NCBI RefSeq assembly: GCF_039523175.1
Contig: NZ_BAAAEU010000006.1
Span: forward strand, 434,001-498,000
From: Dokdonella_A soli
Lineage (GTDB): Bacteria; Pseudomonadota; Gammaproteobacteria; Xanthomonadales; Rhodanobacteraceae
Reading direction: 5' to 3'
Length of the DNA: 64,000 bases
Position 1 is the stretch's first letter; every line of letters starts with the position of its first letter. The translations under genes and the position numbers were made by a program. Positions 55,104 to 63,895 of the stretch are shown here, piece by piece. The notes below the pieces were generated by a model. It did no database searches, had not been told where the DNA came from, and saw nothing but the letters and a program-made list of their open reading frames with translations.

Positions 55104-56408
55104 ATGGATACAGCAAGTTGCCCGGATTCCGCGGTGATCGGCGAATGGCATGCCTGCCGCGCCACGGGAGAACTGGTCGGTGCGTCGAGCCGCGTGCGGC
55201 TGGAGCCGAAGGTCATGGATCTGCTTCTGCTGCTCGCGTCGCGACCGGACGGTGTGTTCTCGAAAGACGAGATCATGCTGCAGCTCTGGCCGCGGGTGAT
55301 CGTCGGCGAGGACACGCTGGCCCGAACGGTCTCCAAGCTGCGCAAGGCACTCGGCGACGATCCGAAGGAGCCGCGTTTCGTCGAAACCATCCCCAAGCGG
55401 GGTTATCGGCTGATGGCGCCGAAGCCGCCTGCGCGGCACGGCGCGGACAACCCGCCGGTCCGGACACCCGCGAGAACGCCGTTGATCCGGGCGCACGCAG
55501 GTGCCGTCGTCGTAGCGATCGGGGTCGTGCTTTCGCTGGCGGTGTGGCTCGGATTCTCCACGCCCAGAACGGCGCTGGCCGAGGCGCGCGTCGTCGTCGA
55601 GCGCGCCAACGACTTCTACTTCCAGTATTCGCGCCCCGAAAACGAAGCGGCCATCGAGCTGTACGAACGCATCCTCGTGTCACATCCCGACTATGCCCCC
55701 GCGTACGCCGGCCTTGCGAATGCACTGGTGCAGAAGGTGATCCGCTGGCCGGATGGCTCCAGCGAGTCGGGCACGATCGGATACAGCCGGCTTGGCGATG
55801 CGCTCCAGCATGGCAACATGCGTTCACCTCCGGCACTTCGCCTGCTGCAACGCGCCGAGCAACTCGCACAGCAGGCCGTGCAGCTGGCACCGAATGACGC
55901 GGCTTCCCACAAGGCGCTGGGTCTGGTGCTCAGCGCACGCATGGAGTTCGATCGCGCGATCGAGTCCTACCGACGTGCGGTCGCACTCGACGCGGACGCC
56001 TGGGGTCCGCTCATCAACATCGGTGACGTTCTCGAACTATCCGGTCGCGCAGACGAGGCGCTGCCCTATTTCGAGGCGGCCTACGCCGCGATGACCCGGG
56101 TCTACGACAGCCAGACCACGCGCATTCAGCCCTGGTATGCCGAGTTGGGCGTGCTGATTGGAGATCGCTATCGCGCGAGCGGCCGCCTTCGCGAAGCGCA
56201 AGGCTGGTACCAGCGGGTACTCGATTACGCTCCGCTGCATCCGAAGGCAACCGGTCGCCTGGCGACCGTGCTATCCGAATCGGGACACCAGGATGCGGCG
56301 CGCCTTCTGTGCGAGAACTTTCGCCAGCACATCGATTCCGTCGAACCCTGCGCGATGGCTTCCATTGCGTCAGCCAAGGTCCAGCCCGACACGCCGCAGA
56401 AGAGATAG
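55104..56408 (+). CDS. CadC-type winged-helix regulator with a transmembrane segment and TPR-like domain
   Basis: The protein is 434 aa from the ATG at 55104, chosen because GAGGA lies 7 nt upstream and it fits the domain start; earlier in-frame ATGs at 55029 and 55044 lack such a site. The OmpR/PhoB-type DNA-binding domain spans about 10-105 (VRLEPKVMDLLLLLASRPDGVFSKDEIMLQLWP, RFVETIPKRGYRL). One membrane helix follows (AGAVVVAIGVVLSLAVWLGF), then tetratricopeptide-like repeats (AAIELYERILVSHPDYAPAYAGLANAL, FDRAIESYRRAVALDADAWGPLINIGDVLE) in the periplasm. It likely senses periplasmic state and controls the divergent S41 gene. Confidence 0.82.
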   Translation: MDTASCPDSAVIGEWHACRATGELVGASSRVRLEPKVMDLLLLLASRPDGVFSKDEIMLQLWPRVIVGEDTLARTVSKLRKALGDDPKEPRFVETIPKRGYRLMAPKPPARHGADNPPVRTPARTPLIRAHAGAVVVAIGVVLSLAVWLGFSTPRTALAEARVVVERANDFYFQYSRPENEAAIELYERILVSHPDYAPAYAGLANALVQKVIRWPDGSSESGTIGYSRLGDALQHGNMRSPPALRLLQRAEQLAQQAVQLAPNDAASHKALGLVLSARMEFDRAIESYRRAVALDADAWGPLINIGDVLELSGRADEALPYFEAAYAAMTRVYDSQTTRIQPWYAELGVLIGDRYRASGRLREAQGWYQRVLDYAPLHPKATGRLATVLSESGHQDAARLLCENFRQHIDSVEPCAMASIASAKVQPDTPQKR

Positions 56409-56550
56409 GTCCAAAGGACCGCACGCGTCGCGCCGTCGATCACCACGAGCCCGATACGGCTGATAGCGGGTTGACGGAAGACCATGGCGCGCAAGAGGAA
56501 TGGTGCAGCGCGCGTTTCCGGGTGGCGACAGACGCCATCGGACGCTGAAA

Positions 56551-56626
56551 TGGTGCCGGCACCCGGATTCGAACTGGGGACCTACCGCTTACAAGGCGGT
56601 TGCTCTACCAACTGAGCTATGCCGGC
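56551..56626 (-). tRNA. tRNA-Thr (anticodon TGT)
   Basis: Read on the minus strand it folds as a cloverleaf: acceptor GCCGGCA with TGCCGGC, D-arm GCTC/GAGC, anticodon stem ACCGC/GCGGT with loop CTTGTAA (anticodon TGT), T-arm with TTCGAAT, and an encoded CCA end. One T-stem pair (A-C) is a mismatch. It is 76 nt. It lies between the regulator gene and the SPOR gene. No terminator is visible next to it. Confidence 0.95.
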
Positions 56627-56661
56627 ACGGGGCGCGCATTCTAGCAGTGCTCGGGGCCGCG

Positions 56662-57324
56662 TCAGAAGCAATCGATAGCGTCCTCGCGCAGATCGCGTTG
56701 CGCGGTCACGCGACGGCGCCAGTCCAGCGGCTCGGAGCCGGCGAGCGCATAGTCGAGCCAGTACGCCGGCAGGTCCTCGGTGCGCGTGTTGACTTGCGGC
56801 GTGAAGCCGAGCGCGGCGATTTCGGCGCGCCGGCGCTCGGCATTGCCCTGGTCGCGGAACAGGCCGAGCGAGATCGTGTTCTGCTGGTCGCCGGCGGTGA
56901 CCACGTAGTAGTCGCGCACGCCTTTCTGCGACAAGGTGCGCGCGGTGCCGAGCGCCTGTTCGCGGTTCGGCATCGCCGGCAGGTAGACCCAGTAGCCACG
57001 CGTCTGCGGGGCGCGCGTCTCGCGGGTACGGATGCGCTTGGTCAGCGGCGTCAGTGCATTCATCGCGGCGCGTGTGTCGGCCTGGGTCGGGAAGGGGCCC
57101 AGCGTGCGGCACTGGTCGTTGGCGAGATCGGCCTTGCTCTCGGGTGCGGTGGCGAGTTCCGCGTCGGCCGCGTCGCCGCCGTCGCGCTCGGACAGCAGCG
57201 CCAGCTTCGGCACGCCCGGATCGGTCGCCGCCCGCCCCGATTGCGGGTGGTGCGCGAACAGCAGCCAGCACGCGCCACCGAGGTTCAGTGCGAGCAGCAG
57301 CAGGAAGAGGGCGCGGACGAACAT
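56662..57324 (-). CDS. SPOR-domain membrane protein
   Basis: The protein is 220 aa from the ATG at 57324 with an N-terminal membrane helix (FVRALFLLLLALNLGGACWLL), a Pro/Ala linker, and a C-terminal SPOR domain (YWVYLPAMPNREQALGTARTLSQKGVRDYYVVTAGDQQNTISLGLFRDQGNAERRRAEIAALGF). SPOR domains bind denuded peptidoglycan at division sites. It is downstream of coaX (39 bp) on the same strand, as the third gene of birA-coaX-SPOR. Confidence 0.85.
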   Translation of the reverse strand: MFVRALFLLLLALNLGGACWLLFAHHPQSGRAATDPGVPKLALLSERDGGDAADAELATAPESKADLANDQCRTLGPFPTQADTRAAMNALTPLTKRIRTRETRAPQTRGYWVYLPAMPNREQALGTARTLSQKGVRDYYVVTAGDQQNTISLGLFRDQGNAERRRAEIAALGFTPQVNTRTEDLPAYWLDYALAGSEPLDWRRRVTAQRDLREDAIDCF

Positions 57325-57362
57325 CGGGGCGAGCAGACCTCGGACGAGACGAAAAGATGATT

Positions 57363-58109
57363 CTAGCGTCGTGGCGCCAGCGCATCCGCCCACAGCGCAA
57401 GACCACGCAGCACGAGATCGTGCGTGCGTTCGACGGGCACGATGAGCGGAGCAAGCTCGTCGGCACCGCCGCCGGTCAGGATCAGCGCAGGCACCGAACC
57501 CAGACGGCGTGCCGCAGCCGCACAGAATCGGTCGATCGTGCCGGCCGCTGCGTACAGGGAACCGGTGACGACCGCATCGGCCGTGTTGTCCGGCAGTTCG
57601 CGGCAGCGGCCACTCGCGGTGCCAACGCGCGCGGTGCCGTTCAGCACCGCCTCGCGCATCAACTGGGGGCTCGCGACGATCACGCCGCCGTGATGAACGC
57701 CGTCCGCGGCGAGCGCATCGAGGGTGAGCGCAGTGCCGACGCTGGCCAGCACCTGCGCGCGCGGATGCTCGGCATGCAGCGCGGCAAGCGCGAGGAAACG
57801 GTCGATGCCGAGCCGCGCCGGTTCCGCATACGCGTTGCGCACGCCGAGTGCCGCGGCCGGACTGCGCAGGAACTCGGCGTGCAGGCCGAACCGGTCGTGC
57901 ACGTACGCGTCGAGTTCGTCCTCGCGCGTCGGCGCGACGACGCTTGCGACGAGCACCCCGTCGACGCGCGCCAGTTCGACCCATTCGCGGCGCAGTTCGG
58001 AAAACAGCGGCTTGCCGGCATGCGTAAACACGCCGCCGGCCTGCAAGTTCGCGCCGGTCAGGGTCGCCCACTTGAGGCGCGTGTTGCCGAGGTCGATCAG
58101 CAGCTTCAT
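57363..58109 (-). CDS. coaX: Type III pantothenate kinase
   Basis: Phosphorylates pantothenate, the first step of coenzyme A synthesis. The protein is 248 aa, standard length. Phosphate-1 motif LLIDLGNTRLKWA (about 3-15), phosphate-2 SVGTALTLDAL, and GIDRFLALAALHAEHP are present. Its ATG overlaps the birA stop by 4 bp, so it is coupled to birA. CoaX-type kinases are not feedback-inhibited by CoA. Confidence 0.92.
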   Translation of the reverse strand: MKLLIDLGNTRLKWATLTGANLQAGGVFTHAGKPLFSELRREWVELARVDGVLVASVVAPTREDELDAYVHDRFGLHAEFLRSPAAALGVRNAYAEPARLGIDRFLALAALHAEHPRAQVLASVGTALTLDALAADGVHHGGVIVASPQLMREAVLNGTARVGTASGRCRELPDNTADAVVTGSLYAAAGTIDRFCAAAARRLGSVPALILTGGGADELAPLIVPVERTHDLVLRGLALWADALAPRR

Positions 58110-59143
58110 GCGCCCTCCCGGATCGTGACATCGCCGCTGTCGACTGCGTGTTCGCCATCGGCGAACACGACGCGCAATGCGCCGCGTGTGTCGACGCTGC
58201 GCGCGATGCCTTCGCGCACGCCGTCCGCACGCAGCACGCGCACGCGCCGCCCCTGCAACAGGTCGTACCGGGCGTACCTGTCGGCGAACGCGGCGAAACC
58301 GCTGTCCGCGAAGCGATCGAGCACATCGACGAGCCGGTCGAGCAGGTGCGCGGCAATCCGGTTGCGCTGCGGCGGCGCATCCGCCGCCAGCGTCGCCAAG
58401 TCGATCCAAGGCTGGTCGATCGCCGCACCCGCGCGCGCGTCGAGACGCACGTTGATACCGATGCCGATCACCGCATGGCACGGTCCGAGCGCATCGCCGC
58501 CGAGTTCGACCAGAATGCCACCGAGCTTGGCGCCGCGCGCGATCAGGTCGTTCGGCCATTTCAGGCCGACCTCGCCGATGCCGAGTTCGGTCAGCGCTTC
58601 GACGCAGGCGATGCCGACGACGAGGCTGAGGCCGGCCAGCGACGCCATGCCGCCATCGAAGCGTTTCAGCAGCGACAGCGCGATCCCGCCGGCCAGGGGC
58701 ATCCGCCAGGCGCGCCCGCGCCGGCCGCGCCCCCGGGTCTGGATTTCGGCGAGGCAGGCGAGGCGATCGCGCGGATCGCTGCCGACGCGACGCAGCAGCT
58801 CGCTGCTGGTCGAGTCGATCTGCCAGTGCACGGCGAGGTTGCCGAGCCGCGTGCGCGCCGCAACGGCGGTTTCGATCCGTGCCGCGTCGAGCAGATCGAC
58901 CGGCGTATCGAGTCGATAGCCGCCGCCCGGTTGCGCCGACACGGCGAGCCCGAGCTCGCGCAGACGCTCGACCCGTTTCCAGACCGCGGCCCGGGTCACG
59001 CCGAAGCGGGCGGCAAATTCACTGCCGGACACGGGCGCACCGGCGGCGAGTTCGGCCAGCAGCACCGGCAGCGTGAGGCCCGCGGCGCGCGCCGTGGTTG
59101 CCGGAGCGGTGGTCGTCCTGTTCAGGGCCTGGCGATCGAGCAC
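58106..59143 (-). CDS. birA: Bifunctional biotin-protein ligase / biotin operon regulator
   Basis: Attaches biotin to the acetyl-CoA carboxylase carrier protein and, with its N-terminal winged helix, can repress biotin genes. The protein is 345 aa if the GTG at 59143 is used; no ATG is near the domain start and no ribosome-binding site is visible, so the start is uncertain. The winged helix is GSEFAARFGVTRAAVWKRVERLRELG, then the ligase motifs TRGRGRRGRAW, KWPNDLIARGAKLGGILVE and GIGINV. Overlaps coaX by 4 bp. Confidence 0.9.
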   Translation of the reverse strand: MLDRQALNRTTTAPATTARAAGLTLPVLLAELAAGAPVSGSEFAARFGVTRAAVWKRVERLRELGLAVSAQPGGGYRLDTPVDLLDAARIETAVAARTRLGNLAVHWQIDSTSSELLRRVGSDPRDRLACLAEIQTRGRGRRGRAWRMPLAGGIALSLLKRFDGGMASLAGLSLVVGIACVEALTELGIGEVGLKWPNDLIARGAKLGGILVELGGDALGPCHAVIGIGINVRLDARAGAAIDQPWIDLATLAADAPPQRNRIAAHLLDRLVDVLDRFADSGFAAFADRYARYDLLQGRRVRVLRADGVREGIARSVDTRGALRVVFADGEHAVDSGDVTIREGA

Positions 59144-59313
59144 GGCTACGGTCTGGATGCGGGTGATCGCTGAAGTGTAGCCGCGGCCGGCCGGGCGGAG
59201 TGTCGTGCCACGCAACCTTTGTACCTGCGCGCGCATCCAAGCCGAGGCAGACACACGGAGTCGCCCCGAACCCGGATCCGTACACGGTTCGTCGTGCCGG
59301 GGGCACTGTCCGT

Positions 59314-59346
59314 CGTGTCCGCAGGCGTCCGGCGGACACGCTTTTT
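59314..59346 (+). terminator. Intrinsic terminator with no upstream gene on its strand
   Basis: The stem CGTGTCCGC/GCGGACACG (59314-59322 with 59332-59340) is followed by CTTTTT. The plus strand has no gene between the MtfA-side genes and birA here, so the terminator ends either a short unknown transcript or antisense transcription across birA's 5' end. The 350-bp gap 59144-59494 otherwise holds nothing recognisable. Confidence 0.55.
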
Positions 59347-59494
59347 CGATCACCGGCCCCCGAACGACACCATGCAGATCGCCATCCGGCGCCGGTGGCA
59401 CAAACGATGCTAGAGCCGGGCAGACGGCTGGAGTCGGGAAATGGAACGTGCGAGCATTACGGCTTCCCTAGGCGTCGTCGCCGGGAAAACCCTC

Positions 59495-59866
59495 ATGAAG
59501 AAGCCTGTCATCGCCCTTGCGGCCATCGTTGCCGCGATGTCCAGTGCCGCAGCGCTCGCGCAGAACGCGCCGTTGCGCGGCGTCGGCTTGCTCGCGCTGG
59601 ACGCGAGCGAATCGCACAGCGGCTCCGGCGGCCGCAGTGCGCTGGTGGAGATTCCGGACGACAACAGCGGCGGTGGCTCGATCGGCGCGCGCGCGCTGCG
59701 CGGCGGCGATGGCTCCGCGCCGCATGCTGCACACGAGGCCGGCGGACTCGAGCTGTCACCCCCCAAGACATTGATCCAGGCCGGCGATCCGGCCCAGCCC
59801 GCCGCGGCAACGCCGAAGCGCCCGAGCTACCGCTGGCAATCGCTGGTACCCGGCGCGATCAAGTGA
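59495..59866 (+). CDS. Small secreted protein, unknown function
   Basis: The protein is 123 aa with a signal peptide (KKPVIALAAIVAAMSSAAALA|QN). The mature part is low complexity: Gly/Ser-rich (SHSGSGGRSALVEIPDDNSGGGSIGARALRGGDGS) then Pro/Ala-rich with a YRWQSLVPGAIK ending. I recognise no family. The next gene starts 149 bp later, with a dispersed repeat between. Confidence 0.55.
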   Translation: MKKPVIALAAIVAAMSSAAALAQNAPLRGVGLLALDASESHSGSGGRSALVEIPDDNSGGGSIGARALRGGDGSAPHAAHEAGGLELSPPKTLIQAGDPAQPAAATPKRPSYRWQSLVPGAIK

Positions 59867-59868
59867 GT

Positions 59869-59994
59869 CCAGGATGGACTCATCCCGTGCAGGCCATGGA
59901 TGGCCGATGACACGGGATCCAGCTTCTGATTCCCCTGCGCTTCCTCTGTGGCTTATGCGAAAACTGGATCCCGGCCTTCGCCGGGATGACGGCA
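59869..59994. repeat. Dispersed genomic repeat with GGATCCCGGCCTTCGCCGGG motif
   Basis: A CTGGATCCCGGCCTTCGCCG-type hairpin lies at 59966-59987 and continues into GGATGACGG, after an inverted partner stretch GGATGGACTCATCCCGTGC...CACGGGATCCAG (59871-59931). The same CCCGGCCTTCGCCGGGATGAC words are common short repeats in many proteobacteria. It fills the gap before the MtfA gene. Confidence 0.6.
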
Positions 59995-60014
59995 TTGCAT
60001 AAGCTCCCGAGATC

Positions 60015-60803
60015 ATGACCGCATTCCTCAACTGGCTGGCGCGACTGCGTCATTCGTTCGCTCCCGCTCCGCGCATCGGCGACGGCGACTGGCAGGCGAT
60101 GCTTGCTGCCTCCGCGCTGTTCGAATGCCTGTCCGCGCAGGAGCGGGCCCTCCTGCGCGAACTCACCTCGCGCTTCCTGGCCAGGAAAACCTTCAGCGCC
60201 GCAGGCGGCCACGAGCTGACGGAACAGCAATGCCTCGCGATCGCGACGCTCGCTTGCCTTCCGGTGCTGCACCTCGGCTTCGACTGGCTCGCCGGTTGGC
60301 GCGAGGTCATCGTCTATCCGGGCGAGTTCAGAGTGAAGCGCGAACATCACGACGAGCGCAGCGGCGTGGTCACCGAGGGCGAGGACGACCTGATCGGTGA
60401 AGCCTGGGAGCGCGGTCCGCTGATCCTGTCCTGGACCGACGTGGCGACCGATCTCGAGCACCCGTTCGACGGCTTCAACGTGGTCGCGCACGAGATCGCG
60501 CACAAGCTCGACATGCTCGACGGCGCGATGAATGGCGTACCGCGTCTGCCCGCGCATATCACGCGGCGCGACTGGATCGCCGCGATGCAGCCGGCCTATG
60601 ACGCGCTGCTGCGTGCGGTCGAGCGCGGGCGCGACACGCTGATCGATCCGTATGCGGCGGAGAGCGTCGAGGAATACTTCGCCGTCGTCAGCGAGCTGCA
60701 TTTCTCCGATCCGACGATGCTGCATGGCGCGGCACCGGCCGTCAGCGCGCTGCTCGAGCGGTTCTATGGCCCGCCCGATTCGCCAGGTAATACCTCAGTT
60801 TGA
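60015..60803 (+). CDS. mtfA: Zinc-dependent peptidase of the MtfA (M90) family
   Basis: The protein is 262 aa. The zinc-binding motif HEIAH is at 159-163 (VVAHEIAHKLDMLDG), with a Glu ligand in the later AAESVEEYFAVVSELHF segment. E. coli MtfA is a cytosolic peptidase that also binds the regulator Mlc. No signal peptide is present. Length and motif order fit the family. Confidence 0.9.
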   Translation: MTAFLNWLARLRHSFAPAPRIGDGDWQAMLAASALFECLSAQERALLRELTSRFLARKTFSAAGGHELTEQQCLAIATLACLPVLHLGFDWLAGWREVIVYPGEFRVKREHHDERSGVVTEGEDDLIGEAWERGPLILSWTDVATDLEHPFDGFNVVAHEIAHKLDMLDGAMNGVPRLPAHITRRDWIAAMQPAYDALLRAVERGRDTLIDPYAAESVEEYFAVVSELHFSDPTMLHGAAPAVSALLERFYGPPDSPGNTSV

Positions 60804-60815
60804 AATCTCACCACC

Positions 60816-60843
60816 GTTCGCCCTGAGGTATCGAAGGGTGAAC
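60816..60843. repeat. Dispersed palindromic repeat (GTTCGCCC family), copy 3
   Basis: Arms GTTCGCCC and GGGTGAAC (one mismatch against GGGCGAAC) around TGAGGTATCGAA. A further degenerate stretch GAGCCTGTCGAAGCATCCACGAACGG follows at 60897-60922. Together they fill most of the 247 bp between the MtfA gene and the C25 peptidase start. Confidence 0.7.
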
Positions 60844-61050
60844 GGCGTCGGGCGCCGCCGTTCATGGTTCGATACGCCGTAGGCGTACCCTGTGCTGAGC
60901 CTGTCGAAGCATCCACGAACGGCTACCTATTCAAACCGCGGCACTCCCATGCGTCGGCAGTGGTTGCGGGCACGCGGTCGGGCCGGTAGCCTCCCTCGTT
61001 CCGATTCCGGTTCTCTGCTGCGCGGGCGCCATACCGCGATCGCTCCCGCC

Positions 61051-63807
61051 ATGTCATCCAGACCTCTCATTCGCGCGCTCGCGCTTGTCCTCATCGTCGC
61101 TCCGCTGCAGGTGCTCGCGTGCAGCGGCGAGCTGCACATCGAGCTCGAACACGCCGGCGTCTACACGCTCGACCACGCCGCGATCGCGGCCGCGCAACCG
61201 GGACTCGCCGACTGTGCCGCCAGCGATCTCGTGCTGACCTGGAACGGCAAGGACGTGCCGATCCGCGTGGTCGCACGTGGCGAGCGCTTCGCCGACGGCG
61301 ACCGTATCGAATGGATCGGCCAGCCGCTGCACGGACCGGAAAGTTGGTACGACCCGTTCAGCGTGAACAACGTCTACCTGCTCGGTGCGGCGCCGGGCGC
61401 GCATGCGCGCCTGCGTGATGTCGAGACGAGCGGAAGCGGCCGCGCCGCGCTCGCACGCAAGCTGCATGTCGAGCAGGAAAACCTGATGATCCGCCTCGAC
61501 CAGGAGCAGCAGAAGCCGGGCGAGGAATCCGATGTCTGGCAATGGGCGAAGCTGACCCAGGTCGATCCGCAGCCGTTCGAGACGCGCTTCGACCTGCCCG
61601 ACCTCGACCCGCGTGGCGCAGGCACGAAGCTGACGTTGAACTTCCGCGGGCTATCCGATCTGCCGGTACCTGGAAAGCACAGGGACGCCAAGCCCGACGA
61701 TCACCTTGTCGAGGTCAGCATCAACGGTCATGCGCTGGCGCCGTTGCACTGGGATGGCCGTGACGAGGTGCATCGCGATGTCGACGTGCCGGCGGCGCTG
61801 CTGAAGGTTCGTGGCAACGTGCTGACGATGCGCGTGCCCAAGCGTGCACTGCCATGGGACAACGCGGTCAGCGTCGTCGACGTGGTGATGTTCAATTGGC
61901 TCGAAGCGCGCTATCCGCTCGCTGGCGACCTCGACGTGAGCGCACTGCCGCTCACAGTGCGCGCGGAAGCGGCGCAGCCGTTGCAGCTCGCGTATCGCGG
62001 TGCGGGTACGCCGGTCCTGTACGGCAGCGATGGCGTGCGCCGGCCCGGCCGCGCAATCGGCAATGGTCGCTACGCATTCGCGCCGGCCGCGACCGGCATC
62101 GAACTGCTGCCGGCACTCGACGGTCAGCTCGCCAAGCCGGTCAGCTTGCGCGCCGCGATCGGCGAAGAGTGGCGGCATCCGACGCAGGGCTACGACTATC
62201 TCATCGTCGCGCATCCGCGCCTGATCGACGCGATCCGGCCGCTCGCCGAGTTCCACGAGAAGCGCGGCCTCAAGGTCGCGATCCTCGACATCAACGCGGT
62301 CTACGACCAGTTCAACCACGGCATCACGCATCCGCAGGCGATCCGCAACCTGGTCAGCGCCGCGTACCACGACTGGCCGACGAAGCCGCGCTTCCTGCTG
62401 CTGGTCGGCGATGCCAGCTACGACATCCGCCACGACACCTACAACGATGGCGCCTACGCGAAGTGGACGAACCAGGAACTGCTGTTTCCGAACTCGTTCG
62501 GCGCGATCCCCGGTACGCCCTACAAGGAGCAGCCGAAGAAGCTCGCCGACCGCAACCTGATCCCGACCTGGCAGTACCCGTCGCCGGAAGGCCAGTCGGC
62601 CAGCGACAACTGGTTCGGCGCGATCGATGGCGACGACTGGCATCCGGTCGTCGCGATTGGACGCTTTCCGGTGGTCGAACCGACCGAGGTCAAGGCGATC
62701 GTCGACAAGACCATCGACTATCTCTCCAAGCCGCAGCTCGGCGCGTGGCGACGCGATGTGATGTTCATCACCGACGAGCTCGACGCGTTCAAGCAGGCCT
62801 CGGACGAGATCGCGACAACCCTCGGCAAGGAAGGCTTTCTCGCCGACAAGGTCTATGCGAGCCCGAAGGAAACCGACAACGCGGCGCACCAGACCGCGAT
62901 CCGCGACGGCATCGACGACGGCCGCCTGATCGTGCACTTCATCGGCCACGGTGGTCGCTACATCTGGCGCACCGGGCCGCCGGACCTGCACAAGAACGCC
63001 GATCTCTTCACGCTCGACGACGTGTCCTCGCTGAAGAACAGCGAACGCCTGCCGATGGTGCTGTCGATGACCTGCTACTCGGCGCCGTTCGACAACCCGA
63101 CCGAGGACTCGATCGGCGAGAAATTCCTGCGCGAACCGGGCAAGGGCGCGATCGCGGTGTTCGCCGCGTCATGGCGCAACTCGCCGTCGCCCGCGTTCAG
63201 CAAGAGCATCATCAGCGAACTGCTGACGCCGGGTGCGACGATCGGCGAGGCGATCGTGCGTGCGAAGAAGCAGTCGCAGGACCGCACTCTGGTCGAAATG
63301 TACAACCTGCTCGGCGACCCGGCGGTCGTGCTGGAACGCCCGCGCGACACCGCGAGGGTCGTCCGCGACGGCGGGCGCTGGAACGACGGCGTGCTGGTCG
63401 ACCTCGGCTGGCCGCGCTTCAATGGCAATGTCGCGATCGACTGGCTCGATGCGAAAAGCAACAAGCTGGCCTCGTCGAACTACCGCACGGATGAGGCGCG
63501 CTTCCGCCTGCCGCTGCCGGCGAGCGTGGCCGGCAAGGTCGCCGAGGTGCGCGTCTATGCCGCGTCGTCGACGACCGGCCGCGATGCGGTCGGCGGCATC
63601 GATTTCCCGAAGATCGTTTCGGCTCCCGCGAAGCCGTTGCGCATCGCGCTCACAGAATGGTGGCGTGAACTCATGCGTCCGCCATACCAACCGCCGGTAC
63701 GCCACTCCGACACGATCGCGATCCTCGATTTCGATGCGCCGCCTGCGACGATCGCCACCGAGGAGAAATCCGGCTCGGGCGTGACAGCCGCAAGTGGCGC
63801 ACGCTGA
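61051..63807 (+). CDS. Gingipain-like (C25) cysteine peptidase, secreted
   Basis: The protein is 918 aa from the ATG at 61051 (MSSRPLIRALALVLIVAPLQVLA|CS, signal peptide). The N-terminal 380 residues are beta-rich. The C25 catalytic pair is His633 in HFIGHGGRYIWRT and Cys675 in SMTCYSAPFDNPTEDSIGEKFL. The segment YDYLIVAHPRLIDAIRPLAEFHEKRGLKVAI starts the catalytic region. A C-terminal beta domain follows to 918. C25 enzymes are best known from Bacteroidetes with type IX secretion; no such sorting domain is visible here. An earlier ATG at 60892 would overlap repeats and weaken the signal peptide. Confidence 0.85.
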   Translation: MSSRPLIRALALVLIVAPLQVLACSGELHIELEHAGVYTLDHAAIAAAQPGLADCAASDLVLTWNGKDVPIRVVARGERFADGDRIEWIGQPLHGPESWYDPFSVNNVYLLGAAPGAHARLRDVETSGSGRAALARKLHVEQENLMIRLDQEQQKPGEESDVWQWAKLTQVDPQPFETRFDLPDLDPRGAGTKLTLNFRGLSDLPVPGKHRDAKPDDHLVEVSINGHALAPLHWDGRDEVHRDVDVPAALLKVRGNVLTMRVPKRALPWDNAVSVVDVVMFNWLEARYPLAGDLDVSALPLTVRAEAAQPLQLAYRGAGTPVLYGSDGVRRPGRAIGNGRYAFAPAATGIELLPALDGQLAKPVSLRAAIGEEWRHPTQGYDYLIVAHPRLIDAIRPLAEFHEKRGLKVAILDINAVYDQFNHGITHPQAIRNLVSAAYHDWPTKPRFLLLVGDASYDIRHDTYNDGAYAKWTNQELLFPNSFGAIPGTPYKEQPKKLADRNLIPTWQYPSPEGQSASDNWFGAIDGDDWHPVVAIGRFPVVEPTEVKAIVDKTIDYLSKPQLGAWRRDVMFITDELDAFKQASDEIATTLGKEGFLADKVYASPKETDNAAHQTAIRDGIDDGRLIVHFIGHGGRYIWRTGPPDLHKNADLFTLDDVSSLKNSERLPMVLSMTCYSAPFDNPTEDSIGEKFLREPGKGAIAVFAASWRNSPSPAFSKSIISELLTPGATIGEAIVRAKKQSQDRTLVEMYNLLGDPAVVLERPRDTARVVRDGGRWNDGVLVDLGWPRFNGNVAIDWLDAKSNKLASSNYRTDEARFRLPLPASVAGKVAEVRVYAASSTTGRDAVGGIDFPKIVSAPAKPLRIALTEWWRELMRPPYQPPVRHSDTIAILDFDAPPATIATEEKSGSGVTAASGAR

Positions 63808-63895
63808 GCGGCCCTGCCGCGCAGCCCGTCTTTGCAACTGTCATGCACATGAATTACAGCGCCGATATCGTTTTTATCGCATCGGAGATCCGACG

